A DNA stretch of 64,000 nucleotides from Humulus lupulus (lineage: Eukaryota; Streptophyta; Magnoliopsida; Rosales; Cannabaceae): NCBI RefSeq assembly GCF_963169125.1, contig NC_084795.1, positions 278,886,122-278,950,121 of the forward strand, read 5' to 3'. Positions 24,331 through 37,000 of this stretch are shown one piece after another (position 1 is the first letter of the stretch; each line of letters starts with the position of its first letter). Made by a program: the position numbers and the translations under genes. The notes beneath the pieces were generated by a model, which was not told where the DNA came from, did no database searches, and worked only from the letters and a program-made list of their open reading frames with translations.

Positions 24331-24778
24331 AATTGATATTCCTAAATAGAATATTGTATTTAAATTAAATTATTTTTATTTAACGACATATAAAATATCA
24401 CTATTCCTCGAAACCTCCCAAAATATTAATTGGTGGTCTTTTCTCACTAATAAGTGCTTTGGTATATTTTGCTTGAACTTTTGATTTATTCATTTTCTCT
24501 TTGACATCCCAAGAAGCAGCCGCAAAATACTTTTGCAAATTTGATCAAGTGCTTTGTCCTTTTTATTGTTTTATGTTCTTTTGTCCTTCAGAAAAAGTAT
24601 ACAACTAAAATAAATATATATGTGGAGAATTTGTATGAAACAGCTGTAATAAATTATGACCCTCAAGATTTGCAAGACAGATCTAGAAGAATCTATTATT
24701 TTTAAAGGGTACTTATAAGAAGACAAGAGTTTTCTATAATACATCTAAGTTATGGTATTCATTTTTTTGCTCTGTATT

Positions 24779-24810
<32 letters not shown>

Positions 24811-24845
24811 ATGGCTGTGAACTGTTATCTGATTAACGTCTTAGA
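24331..24845. other. AT-rich spacer, no gene seen
   Basis: No coding frame or RNA gene. It contains a TA dinucleotide run at about 24777-24804. Confidence 0.5.
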
Positions 24846-25367
24846 TAGGGTCGAGTATTGGGCGGGTTGGTCGGGTTACAAGGTATTTTTATCTGTCTAA
24901 TATCATAATCGGGTTAGCAAAAGTGACCCATAACTTACCCAATTAAAAAAAAAATTTATCCTGTCTAATAATTTGGGCGGGTTGGTCGGGTCAACCCGTC
25001 CAAACAAAAGTGATGATTTTTTTTTTTTAACATTTTTGTAATTTTTTCTTTTAAATACTAGTACTAATAGTGTGAAGTTTATATTTTTAAGCTTAAAACA
25101 ATATTTTAAATTTATAGTAAAAAAATTAAAACAAAACTTAATTAATTTATATATTTATTTGAATATATTATAAATAATAAATTCTTAATTAGGCGGATTG
25201 AGTTATATTGAACGGGTTGATAATTATTTTCAACCCGCCCAATGTAACAATTGGGTGGTTTAAATTTTGATCGATTTATTCAGATTATAATTTTTGGCAG
25301 TTTTTTCCGATTAGTTTGGACGGTTTATTCAAATTAGGCGGGATGTAAAAAATTTTGAACAACCCTA
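24846..25367. mobile_element. Non-autonomous hAT-like element
   Basis: Ends tagggtcg... and, inverted, tagggttg..., flanked by an 8-bp near-perfect duplication (gtcttaga 24838-24845; atcttaga 25368-25375). Subterminal copies of gggcgggttg and caacccgccc in both orientations are typical of small plant hAT derivatives. It is 522 bp with no transposase. Confidence 0.6.
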
Positions 25368-25787
25368 ATCTTAGATATGAATCATAATCAATCATATTCT
25401 TATTTGGCACATGCGGCTGGGTAAGGTATCTACTCACTGTCTCTCGTAATAATTACAGCAAATAATTGAAATATATAAAACTGAATTAATTATTCTCAGA
25501 AAAAATACGTCATCATTAATTTGTATGTTTTTTTTTGTTGTTGTGTACATAACCTTAAAAAACAAGCCAATTACTTAATTAATAATTATACATATAAATT
25601 AGTTAATTAAGCGTGTCACATATCTTCCAAAGAAGATAGAAATGCAGGGGTAGCCTCTACACTCTTAACTTATTCATTGCAAGAGACAAATAAAAAACAC
25701 CGACTTGTACTACACACGTGAGTGTACTCACGTGGTTTTGTCTTGCACACTGGTGGTATACATATACATATACGTATACATATACAT
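25368..25787. other. Spacer, no gene seen
   Basis: Sequence of mixed composition ending in a tacata-type microsatellite (about 25757-25790). Nothing coding is recognisable. Confidence 0.5.
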
Positions 25788-26383
25788 ATACTAAATACAA
25801 ATATCGCTCAATATGCGTTTATTTATAAAATTTATTAATTATTTTTATTAAATTTATATTAATTTTATATAATTTTTAAATAAATATCTTATTTTAATTA
25901 AATAATTTGTTTATTTTTATTTAAGTTTCTGTTTGTTCTAATTTTTGAATTTGGGAGTGATAACAAGAGATTATATATTATATGTTTAAAAAAAAAATTA
26001 TTGCTAATTGACAATACATTATATTATATGTTTAATATGATATTTTCTAATAAGTGAGTTTAAGTTTAATTAAATTTTATTTAAGTTATAAATTATATAT
26101 ATTTATTATTCTTAAATAATTATCATTGTAAAATATCTCAAAAATATCATATTTTAATTTGTTTAATTATTTATTATTTTAAAATAGTTATTACTGTAAA
26201 ATATCTCAACAATATTATTTTTTAATTTTTTTTAATTTTTAACTTTTTTTTATTTAAGTTTAAGTGTTTACAAACTACCGTTAAATATAAGAATATTCCG
26301 TTAAAGTTAACACTAAAAAAATAAAAAACTGTTAAAACCAAGAATTTCCGTTATCTACCCACTTATTATATAGAAGAGATATA
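25788..26383. repeat. AT-rich dispersed repeat next to P450 copy 1
   Basis: Runs from actaaatacaaatatcgctc to cacttattatatagaagag. Its left part matches 11736-11905 and its right part matches about 59399-59885. It separates P450 copy 1 from sequence that would be its downstream flank. Class uncertain (possibly Helitron-like). Confidence 0.55.
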
Positions 26384-26517
26384 ATATAATATTTATTTAT
26401 TTATTTAATAATCGAATTTAGCAACTAGAAAGAAAAATACAAAACACCTCATTTAATTCACTTAAATATTATTGTTATTATGAATTAAAAACAAAACATA
26501 TGCATAGGAATATTAAA

Positions 26518-28335
26518 TCAAGTGCATTGATCAGTACACATAAAAGGAGCATAGGATGATGGTATAAGATAAAGGGGAGTTTTCTTATGAACTGTGAGTC
26601 CATAAACTTCATCCATATCTAATTCCTCACCCAACATTATCTGATCATCATCACCATTATTGGCATTATTAGTAGGGATTTTCCAGTCAAACCAATATAA
26701 AAGATTTGATATCATATATTGAAGACTAGTAACCCCAAATTCCAAGCCAGGGCATCCTCTTCTTCCAAACCCAAATGGAATCAATTCAAAGTCTTGCCCT
26801 AGTTTGAACTCAATAGGGTTGTTCTCAAATCTTTCTGGGATGAACTCATCTGGCTTGTCCCATACAGTTGGGTCCCTTTGGACTGCCCATGCATTGATAA
26901 AAACCCTAGTGTTTTCAGGAACATTGTAGCCTCCAAGCTCAGCATTTGACATAGTTTTTCTAGGGACTAAAAGAACAGCTGGTGGATGTAGTCTTAGACC
27001 TTCTTTAATGACACATTGCAAGAACTCCATTTGGTTGATATCATTCATATCAATTTTCCCTTTGTTTCCCACCACTCTTCTAATCTCCTCTTGAGCTTTC
27101 TTCATTACTCTTGGACTTTTAACTAGCTCTGCCATTAACCATTCCAATGCTGTTGATGTAGTATCACTCCCACCCACAAACAAGTCCTGTAATAATTATA
27201 TATATATATATATAAAAAAACAGTAAAATATGACATATATTTACACATAAATAATAAAATGTTAGATAATAATTATATAAATCAATAATTGATGATAATA
27301 GACAATATGAATATGTACAGCTAGCCCATACAGCACATGTGATAATATATATTTTCCATTTTTTAATTCATTGGTTGAAACAATAGGAAATATTATATAT
27401 ATATATATATATATATGAAAGAGATTTAGAGGTGAAATTACCATAAGGATTGCTTTCATACTGTCTTGAGTGAGGTCAAAGTCATCCTTCTGAAGTGCAA
27501 GAAGAATGTCTAAAAAATCTTTTGAATGAGATCCACCATCACTGCTTTTGAGACCAGCCTTGTGTTCTTCAACAACTTGATCATAAAAAGTGTCTAATTC
27601 TCTAAAATTTGATTTCAAACGACCTATCAAGCCTCTAACCACATCAATCCACCTAGCATATTTAGTAGGGAAGAAATCTTGCACACTAAAGGCCATGAAA
27701 TCTTCCATAAATCTTCTTGTCAAGTCTCCAAACTTGCTTTGTCCATTTTCATCCTCAAATCTCTGCCCAAGAATACACATAGAGACAATGTTATTAGATG
27801 TCCCAACTAACAATTTGCTAAGATTTAAAGGCTCTCCAACATCATTGTGACAAGCTCTACTTATCCTATCAACCAAAAGATTAGTCTCTACTACTCTCAC
27901 AAACTCAAACTCATGAACCCTTTTGTGGCTCAAAAGCTCCACAACACAAATTTTTCTAATTTTTTTCCAATACTCGCCATAAGGAGCAAACCCCGGATCT
28001 TGACATCCATAGAGAAGGATGTCGGCCGCGGTGGTTTTAGGGCGGTCAGAGAAAACGACGTCGTAATTCTTGACAATCTCTTTCACCATTTGTGAAGATG
28101 AAACCACTAGGGTTGGAACTTGTCCCATCTTCATTAGCATTAGAGGGCCATACTTGTTAGAGAGTGTTTGGAGAGAGCGGTGTGGTAGGGTTCCGAGCTG
28201 GTGGAGGTTTCCGATCACCGGTAACCTAGGCGGCGACGGTGGTAAGTTGGATTTGGTTTGTGATGATCTAAAACGTTTGAGCAAAAAGATCAAGGAGAGA
28301 AAGAAAAGAGGGATAAGAAGTATTGAGTATTGCAT
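26518..28335 (-). CDS. Cytochrome P450, CYP71 family-like, copy 1
   Basis: Two exons on the minus strand: 28335-27442 (298 codons) and 27186-26518 (222 codons plus stop), giving 520 aa. The 255-bp intron has GT...AG ends and sits at the conserved CYP71-clan position just before the I helix. Visible in order: N-terminal membrane anchor (residues 4-20), proline hinge PPSPPRLPVIGN (32-43), C-helix WxxxR (123-127), oxygen-binding GGSDTT (303-308), ExxR (360-363), PERF (415-418) and heme loop PFGFGRRGCPG with axial Cys 443. All key residues are present and the length is normal. The product should be an ER-anchored monooxygenase of specialised metabolism that uses a P450 reductase; the substrate cannot be read from sequence. 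Copy 2 differs at ten residues. The family-level call is secure; the subfamily is not. Confidence 0.95.
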
Positions 28336-28905
28336 GGTTGTGTTATTTGGAGACTAATAACTCATGTATAACTCTTTAGAGGTATACATCTATTTATATA
28401 ACAAGTTTTAGTTTCCATTATTCTTATAATGATATTGAAAGAGTCCAAGACAAATTTGTATTGTGGCTATCTACTATTTTATGTGGACATGAGAAAAATG
28501 CCTAATTATTTAATATGGGTCAGATAACTTGTCCCAGCTTCCTTACTAAAAGATGAAAAATATTAAATAATTCCAGCAAAATAGCTATTTAATTAAAGAA
28601 TCTTTTAGCTGGTTAATTTTATAATACTTAAGTTTTGGAGTTAAGTCGTATGGTGGGTAGCTAAATATATATTCTCTGTAACCTCTTCCCACTCAGTTCT
28701 ATCTGCTGTAAAAAGATAATTAAAATACTCTTCCAATATATCCACCCAAGTCCCGTGCAGTTTATAAATTTGATTATTCCTTTTTCTAGCACTAGCATGA
28801 AAGAACTTTATCACTTTTGGTTGGATGAATTGAAAATTGTAGAATAAGAATAGAAATGAGAAAATGAATAAGAATGAAATTGAATAAAAATTTAATATGA
28901 ATAAC
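28336..28905 (-). repeat. Upstream flank of P450 copy 1, shared with copy 2
   Basis: Colinear with 62086-62720. It includes the promoter region, a piece of LINE reverse transcriptase (minus strand, KFFHASARKRNNQIYKL, about 28715-28815) and the left part of the Tourist-like MITE. Homology stops at about 28905 inside the MITE. The remainder of the MITE and the adjoining LINE piece reappear at 56197-56482. Confidence 0.75.
28391..28400 (-). promoter_or_regulatory. TATA box of P450 copy 1
   Basis: The minus strand reads TATATAAATA 56-65 bp upstream of the ATG. The identical string lies at the same distance from copy 2. This implies a short 5' leader. Confidence 0.6.
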
Positions 28906-29287
28906 TTACCTAGAGCTTCATTTAGAGAATCGATGTCGTTTACTTTGATTGAAGTTGTTGCACGCTTGACTAATTTTTATGCGCTTGGAAATCAACATGT
29001 TTACTTTGATTCTCTCAATCAAGTTGTTGATTCTCTCAATCAAGTTGTTGCACCCTCCTTCAATCAACAACTTGATTGGGTTCTTGGGTGCCAAGCTATA
29101 TACCCTGACATTCGTTAGCTCCTGTGCCGAAATTAATTAATTAGTTAATCAATATTAATATATAAAAATAATGCAAACTGACTAACTAAAAATTTATATT
29201 TACTTAAATATATTACATTAAATTTAATTAAAATTACATGTCAAATTGATAATAATTCTACAAATTTTAATTAATATACTTCCTAGT
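28906..29287. other. Spacer with short direct and inverted repeats
   Basis: Two direct copies of tcaatcaagttgttg (about 29017-29050) are followed by an inverted copy, caacaacttgattgg. Part of it (ttgttgcacgc..gactaattttta) resembles 59267-59290. No gene is seen. The last five bases, ctagt, are the target duplication of the Tat element. Confidence 0.5.
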
Positions 29288-29876
29288 TGTTGACCCACGA
29301 TTTGGCCAACTAACACGGAGTCAGAATATGCTTGATATGAATGAATGCGTAGAGAAAAACGTAATGACAAAAGTAAATAAGACACGGTATTTTATAGTGG
29401 TTCGGCCCCAAGATCTGGTAATGACCTACGTCCACTAAGACTGATATTGATCTAAGAATCAAAGGAGTGATCAAAAAACCAGGGTTCAATGAGTTTCACT
29501 TACCTCTGAAGAACAATACAATATTGCTAGCAGAATTACTACAGTCTCTAATGATTCAAAAGCCAAAAGTCCATTCCTTGAGCTATCTTTTGCTATTTAT
29601 AGGCTTAAGGGGGATTACAAAAGATTGTTACAGATATTCTCTCCTGAATAATCGGGTATCCAGGAGATTGTGTGAGATAAATTCGGGATTCACAAAGATC
29701 TTCCCATAAATGTTGCTTTGTATGCGGAACTATCGACCAGACTGGTCGCAGGTAAGACTGGGCTGCACTGCTTCTAATGTGTCTTTTGGTCGATACTCTA
29801 GCAGAATGTTTCCAGGTGTCAGCCACGTGTCCTGGGATCACTTGCCACGTCATCAATGCTAATTTTTTGGATAACA
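29288..29876 (-). repeat. 3' LTR of Tat element B
   Basis: 589 bp, TG...CA, matching 51437-52024. Near its right end (U3 in element sense) are a G-box CACGTG (29824-29829) and CACGTCA (29846-29852). Both are kept in the other LTR. Confidence 0.92.
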
Positions 29877-29890
29877 TTTGCCCCCCAAGT
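29877..29890 (-). other. Polypurine tract of Tat element B
   Basis: The minus strand reads acttggggggcaaa directly before the 3' LTR. The core cttggggggc recurs at 33657-33666. Confidence 0.8.
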
Positions 29891-30110
29891 TTATTTATCA
29901 TGAGTAGTAAAATAAACTTTTGGACGAACGACTCTTCGGTAACCCCGCTTGATGTGTTAGAACCCTTCGTGTGTTCTTGGAAAAAGTAACCTACCTCTGT
30001 CTAATCACGTCCTTTCGGTTCCCCAGAAATGATTTCGACGGCCATCCCGCTTCCCCATACTTTGAAAAAGGGAAACTAATGATTACACTTTTTAATGCCA
30101 GAGACAAACT

Positions 30111-30118
30111 TATATAAG
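30111..30118 (+). promoter_or_regulatory. TATA-like box for the antisense gene of Tat element B
   Basis: TATATAAG lies about 600 bp upstream of the ATG at 30718. A candidate 5' leader intron lies between (donor gtaagt at 30290, acceptor ttgcag ending 30711). The element 1 counterpart has a similar arrangement. Activity is inferred. Confidence 0.45.
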
Positions 30119-30717
30119 ACCTTCAAAGTCTTTATTTTCTTTTTACGTACACCATCGTCTTCACAAGAAAACCTAAAAACCAGAGCTCTTACCGTTCCTG
30201 AAGACCGTTTCCTCTGTATTTTCAAGACCCCGCCCGAGAGTTTCTTGATTCCCGAAGGCCCTTTTTCCACCTCCACAATCATTCTCTTGGTAAGTTTTCG
30301 AATTCCCATGCTTCAGATTTTTGTGGTGCATGTTTCTAAATGTAGACCGTTTGAGATTATCTGTTTCTGGTTTGAGATGCTTGTGAATAAGATGTTTTGT
30401 AAGCAAAAAGAGTTACGAGTTAGTTTGATTAGTCAGGATCATATGTTTAGGACGTAAGATCGAAGTAAAAATTCGATCTTTAGGCTAGTTGGAAAATAGG
30501 TTTTTCCCGCCCTAAGGGGAGTTGAAAAAGATTTCTTGAAAAACTTTTTGCTTTCACCCTTTAATCCGTCTTTCAAACTGTTCGTATGGAAAACTTTAGC
30601 TTCTTGTTAGAATGCTGTTGTATAAAAGCTTAACTTTTATACACGACCAGCGTTATTCTAAAAAGCTTTTGAAAATTCTCTATCCTCACCTCCCCATTCT
30701 TCTATTTGCAGACATTA

Positions 30718-33307
30718 ATGCCAGATTTGTGGGGAGGTGAGAGGCCCATTGACGACGACCTTCTCGCCCAGCTGCTCGAGGGAGAAGAACAACCGGCCGA
30801 CCGTGTCCACGAGATCCCTTTCTCGCGTTCCTTTTCCAGACCACACCCTTCTCCTCCAATGGCCCGCTCCAAATCTTTAGGCAAGAAAAGGTCTGAGTCC
30901 GAAAATAGCCCAAATTCTCCTGCTCAGCCTAACTCGCAGGCTAGGGCTCCCTCGACCAGCGGTCGAGAAAATCTTGTTCCTGACCCTAATATCCAAACTA
31001 GGGCCCGCCCTCGCCATCAGAATCTGCCTGATGTCGAGTGGTATACTTCCCCGGCTAGCTCAGTGACCCTGCGGATGGTTGCCAACTGCTTCAGGAAATT
31101 CCCTCTCACAAGGGTTTCCATTATACGTCCTGCTGCGGACCAGAGGGCTAACCTCCCCGGAGGTGCAAACAGCGCCTGGTCCCAGTATCACATTGAGGCG
31201 GGAGCTTATCTCCCTCTTCATCCCTTTTATGAGGGGGTGGCCAATTATTTCGGTGTCACCCCCTTCCAAATCACTCCAAATGGATATAGAATGTTGGCCG
31301 CACTCTATATCCTGTATAAACATAAGAAATGGCCAGAGCCTATGCCTCATGAGATCAACTACCTTTTTGACCTCAAATCCAACCCGCAACAGCACGGAAC
31401 GGGTTTCTTCCATTTCTGTCACCAGGAGACCAACCGAACATTCCTGAGTGACACTATGCACATCTCGAATGTGGGGCAGTATAGTAAGGAGCACTTCCTT
31501 ACCCCGGATATAACCAGCAACAACCTGGCCTTCACTTGAGGAGGTAAGTGCTTGTCTTCGACTGGTCGATACTTTTCATCGAGGTGTTCCCTTTCATTTT
31601 TCTCAAACTGTAATCTGTTTTTCAGGGCCATGGTTACTTTGGCCAGGATGTCCGACGCAGCAAAAAGCGTCAAGACCCTGGTAACTGAAGAAAACTTGAG
31701 GCTGTCTGGCCTCCTGGCTCCTCGCCATGAAACTAGAAGGTCCGTGGTGGACGAAGCCACTACCGAGGGGGTTTTCGAGCAGCAACCTCCTGTGTCTCCT
31801 CGGAGGAGGAGGCCAACGGGGGTTACTATTAGGGAGCCCACGGGCAATCCTTCCGCAGAAAGGCCTTCTGCTCCCCAAGGCAAGGGGAAACAAAAGGCCA
31901 AAGAGCCAGTTGTGTACTTGGGAGAGTCTTCTGATGAGAACGGTAACACTATTTTACTTTTAAATGGTTTGCCAATTCCCTGCATTTGTTCGACGGGGAA
32001 GGCAACTTTACATATACTCCAAAATTAGGGCCAGACTTCTTCATGCCAGATAATGAGTATATGACTAATAGAGTCAATAGTGTAGCGACCAATAGTTGTA
32101 GCTCGGGTATTCACTTTGTTACCTCTTTTCTGTTGTATAATAAATTTTCATTTGCCTCTTGTCTTATCATTTTCCTGTGTTTTCTTGCATGCATACATGG
32201 CCACTCCCAACATCTTTGACATGTACCAGGCCGAGGAGGAAGAGGAAGTTCCCCAACTCCGGCGAAAGTCATCAAGGAGGCACACCGGCGAGACCAGCCA
32301 GGGGCCCACCAAAAAGAGTTGAACCGAAGATCCTCCAAGGGACGCACCTACTGGGAAAACTTCCGCCCATCCTCCGAATCCTACGGAGAAACAGATTCCT
32401 TCTGCCACGCTCAAACCTCTGACTGCGCCTACCGGAGAGCAAATTACTCGGGAAGAAGCTCTCGGGGCCAAAATCTTGTGCCGCACTCTGCGATCAGCCA
32501 GGGATCGCCTTGAACGCATCGGTAAAAGCGACCGTGTCAAGGATGCAATGGTTGAGGCTGAAAACATGTCGGTCGACCTGATCCTGAATAGGGCCCTGAA
32601 TGAAATTCCCAGCGTAAGTACTTCTTTGTTTCTCAAGCCTTAGTCTTTTAGTCTTCACGACAGGTTCTAACGCCTTCTTATTTTATTTACAGGCCTTGCT
32701 GTCTGCTATTACTGCTCGTACCCGTGCCCAGGCTTCCATTGAGCAAGCTAAGGCAAAGGCCATTGAGAGGCATCAGGTGAAGGCAGCTGAGGAGCTTTCG
32801 GCTGCAGAGGCTAGGCACGCCAAAGAGTTGGAGGCAATGGCTCGAGAGAGGGACGCTGCGGTGACTAAGCTGTCAGAGGTTGAAGCTGCAAAGGAAGCTG
32901 CAATAAAGTCGAGGCAGCAGTATCGAGATTCCAGCGTGACCCATCTTCGCGAAATCAAAAGGTTGGAAGAGATGCACAAGTCCAAGGACGAGGCCATCGC
33001 CACTTTTGAAGGCAAAGTGAAGCAGCTGGAGCTTGACAACTCCAAAAATCTGGAAAGGTACAAGAGGACGACGCTCCGATGTTTCTACAACTTCTGGAAA
33101 CACAATCAGGGTGCCGACTTCAGCTATCTTTCTGAAGACGTTAGGAATGCCGAGCTGGCGCGTTGTGCTGCCCAACTGGCCGAAGAGGAGGCAAGAGCGA
33201 GGATCCCTGCTTCCCCAAGCCTGGCTGGTGCTGAAGAAGAAGTTGTTGCTGAGGATGCTGTCATCCAGAATGCTGCCCAGGACCCTCCGGCCCCAAATGC
33301 CTCTTAA
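30718..33307 (+). pseudogene. Antisense additional gene of Tat element B (gypsy-type transposon domain plus coiled coil)
   Basis: It runs opposite to gag-pol. The first exon (30718-31536) encodes a basic, Ser/Pro-rich leader, then a domain of the plant 'putative gypsy type transposon' type (PF04195 family: YLPLHPFYEGVANYFGVTPF, then PNGYRMLAALYILYKHKKWP). A TGA at 31537-31539 falls just before a gtaagt donor. Further exon-like pieces follow after 31627 (AMVTLARMSDAAKSV), near 31990 (FDGEGNFTYTPKLGPDFF) and at 32696-33304 (Ala/Glu/Lys coiled coil ending NASstop), separated by gtaagt/ttacag-type junctions. Whether the TGA inactivates the gene depends on splicing. The shared structure with 1568-4383 shows it is a regular component of these elements. 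Function is unknown. Confidence 0.7.
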
Positions 33308-34004
33308 ACTTTTTCATTTTTTTTTCTTTCCTTTTGGCTACACGACCCACGGGTCGTGATGTAAAGACAATATTTTTGTTTTAAACTTTGCTGCACGGGC
33401 AGTAAATCTTTTTTCTTTTTCTTGAACAATTACATCCAAGCAGTGATGCTTGCGGTGTAAAAGATTGCATGATGCTATAATATTTTCATTTATTATAACA
33501 CTTGTCCGTATGACCGAACTTAGCATAGTACTCTGGCATGATTTAACAAAATATAAATTTTGAAAAATACTCTAAGTACTCTAGCATGCTTTCACTCATT
33601 TTGTTCATGTGTTTACATACCTTGCGGGTATGCTTTGCTATCGATGTGCCTTATATGCCCCCCAAGTGATCGAGGAGCTTTAAGTCCTTGGTCACTTGCC
33701 TTGATCATGACCTGTTCGAACATTTCTGTTCGTGTGAAAAGATGATACTTGTAATACAGCAAAACAACACACGTAATGAACAAATACTTGTAAATATAAA
33801 TTCACAAAGGTTGGCAAGAATGACTGGCTGCGCACAGTCCCTTATAATCTCGTATTAAAAATGGACTCAATCATGTCTTTACGAGTGATTCTGAAATAGA
33901 ATCTTACATATACGAGCGATTAGCCATACAGCGTGGCTAACCCTCTTTGCTAAACTTGTAAAAAAGAGAAAATTATTACAAGCCAGCCCTTTAAAAAGGA
34001 CTAT
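33308..34004. other. Gap between the convergent antisense gene and pol
   Basis: About 700 bp with no gene, where the antisense gene and pol end tail to tail. It contains gccccccaag (33657-33666), a second copy of the polypurine core. Confidence 0.6.
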
Positions 34005-37000
34005 TCACTGATAATACTTGCGCAGGTGTTCTCCATTCCAATAACGTAGAACGAGATCTCCGTTTAAGCGTACAAGTTTGTAGGTGCCTGGATGAAGGAC
34101 TTCTTCAATCTGGTAAGGTCCTTCCCAATTAGGTCCGAGCACTCCAGCAGTAGGGTCACAGGTATTTAAGAAAACTCGTCGTAGCACCAAATCTCTGACG
34201 TTGAATTTTCTTTCTTTAACTTTGGAGTTAAAGTACCGGGCGAATTTTTGTTGGCATGCAGCAACTCGGAGTTGGGCCTTCTCCCGTATCTCGTCAATCG
34301 AGTCTAGGGATTCCATCATTAGTTGGCTGTTCTGATCCTGGTCGTATGTTAGACGTCGATGTGAGGGGGGATCTAACTCGACAGGCAACATTGCCTCATA
34401 TCCATAGGCTAAGGAAAATGGGGTATGTCCTGTCGCAGTTCGGTGAGACGTTCTATACGACCAGAGGACATCAGGAAATTGCTCTGGCCACACTCCCTTA
34501 GCTTCTTCGAGTCTTTTCTTCAAGGTGTCCTTAAGAGTTTTATTCACGGCTTCGACCTGCCCATTCGCTTGAGGGTGTGCAACTGAATAAAAGCTTTTAA
34601 TGACTCCATGTCTTTCGCAGAAATCGGTGAATAAATCGCTGTCAAATTGGGTCCCGTTGTCTGAAACTATCTTTCTGGGCAGACCATATCGACAGACGAT
34701 GTTCTTGATAACGAAGTCAAGGACTTTCTTGGTCGTGATGGTAGCGAGTGGTTCAGCTTCGGCCCATTTGGTGAAGTAATCGACCGCTACGACTGCGTAC
34801 TTTACTCCGCCTTTCCCTGTAGGCAGGGATCCAATCAAATCTATCCCCCATACTGCAAAAGGCCACAGACTTTACATCTGATTCAAATCGTTTGGAGCCG
34901 CTCGTGGAATCTTCGAGAACCTTTGACACTTATCGCACCTTCGTACAAACTCCATGGAATCCTCGTTCATCGTTGGCCAGAAGTAGCCCTGCCTTAGGAT
35001 CTTTTTTGCCAAACTCTGCCCCCCAGCGTGATCTCCGCAGAAGCCTTCATGCACCTCTTTCATGAGTTCCTTAGCTTTTTCTAGTGTAAAGCACTTGAGT
35101 AGTGGCATTGAATATCCTCTTCGGTACATTACACCGTCGACCAGTATGTATCTAGCAGCTCGCCTTTGTAGAGTTCTAGCCTTGTTCCTATCTGTTGGCA
35201 GCGTACCATTCATCAGATACTCCAAGAAAGGCGCCATCCACGTATCCTCCATCCGAATCTCCATACTGGATTTCGTGGCTTGTATGCTCGGCTTACTCAG
35301 TCTTTCTACTGGCTCGATGTTCAAGGTGTCAACATCCTTTGCGCTCGCGAGTTTGGCTAAGGCATCTGCGTTTGAATTCTGATCTCGCGGGATTTGCTGG
35401 AGGGTGTACTTCGTGAACTGGGCTAGCAAGTCTTTTGTTTTATTTAAGTAGGCCACCATTTTCAAGCCTCGCGCTTGGTATTCTCCCAGGACCTGATTCA
35501 TCACCAGCTGTGAATCACTGTAGATATCAAGCGTCTTTATGCTCATATCCTTTGCCATTCTCAATCCAGCGAGGAGTGCTTTGTATTCCGCTTCATTATT
35601 TGATGCAGTAAAGTCGAACCTGATGGCGCAGTGAAATCGATGCCCTTTCGGCATTATCAATATCACTCCCGCTCCAGCGTGGGATTCGTTGGATGAGCCA
35701 TCCGTGAATAGCTTCCACGAAGGAGTTTTATCTTGAGGCTCGGGCGCTTCAGGCTGTTCGCACTGCTCGCTGTCTGGGAGTTCAGTGAACTCTCCAATAA
35801 GGTCGGCCAAGACTTGTCCCTTGACTGCTGCTCGCGGTGAATAAGTTATATCGAACTGTCCCAGTTCGACTGCCCACTTTAATAATCGTCCAGTCGCTTC
35901 CGGTTTTTGGAGGACTTTCCGAAGGGGTTGGTCAGTTAGAATTGTAATAGGATGGGCTTGAAAGTAGGGGCGTAGCTTTCTAGAGGCAGGGATCAAGCAA
36001 TATGCTAACCTCTCGATTGGCGGATATCTCAATTCTGCCCCGATCAGTCTCTTGCTGACATAGTAGACTGCTTTTTGTACACCTTCTTCCTCTCGCACTA
36101 GCACCGCGCTGGCAGCAACTTCAGTAATCGCCAGATAAATAAACAAAGTTTCTCCTTCGATCGGCTTTGATAAGATGGGAGGCTGTGCCATATGAGCCTT
36201 CAAGGCCTGGAATGCTTGCTCGCAGTCTCCTGTCCATTCAAACTTCTTGTTTCCTCTAAGTAGATTGAAAAAAGGAACACACTTGTCTGTTGATTTCAAA
36301 ATGAATCTACTTAGGGCCGCGATCCTCCCGGTTAAACTTTGTACATCTTTGATCCTTTCTAGCGACTTCATGTCGATCAGGGCTTTTATCTTGTTGGGGT
36401 TGGCCTCGATTCCTCTTGAATTTACGATAAACCCCAAAAACTTCCCTGATCCGACTCCAAAGGAACACTTGAGGGGATTTAATTTCATCTGGTACTTATT
36501 TAACACATCAAAGCACTCTTGTAAATCCCTCACATGCCCTTCTGCCTTCTTAGACTTTACCAGCATGTCATCCACATATACCTCCATGTTTACACCGATT
36601 TTCTCCTTGAACATGTGGTTGACTAGCCGTTGGTAAGTCGCACCTGCGTTTTTCAGTCCGAAGGGCATTACTTTGTAACAATATAAGCTCGTATCGGTCT
36701 GATAGCTGGTGTGATCCTCGTCAGGGGGATGCATGCTGATCTGGTTGTAGCCTGAATATGCATCCATGAACGAGAGGATCTCGTGTCCGGCAGTTGCATC
36801 GACCAGCTGGTCGATCCTTGGGAGTGGAAAGCAGTCTTTTGGGCAGGCTTTATTGAGGTTTGTAAAATCCACGCAGGTTCGCCATTTGCTGTTAGGCTTG
36901 GGAACCAGCACTGGATTGGAGACCCGCGATGGATAAAATGCTACCCTGATGAACCCATTCTCCTTTAGTCTTTCGACTTCTTCTTTTAAGGCCCTTGATC

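Noticed and set aside
27590..28357. Plus-strand frames opposite the P450 exons (also 61340-62110)
   Set aside because: They are reverse-strand shadows of the conserved P450 exons with no features of their own.
28897..29118. A 73-codon frame with repeated LNQVV segments
   Set aside because: The repetition comes from short direct DNA repeats (tcaatcaagttgttg). There is no homologous protein I recognise and the region is TE-like spacer.
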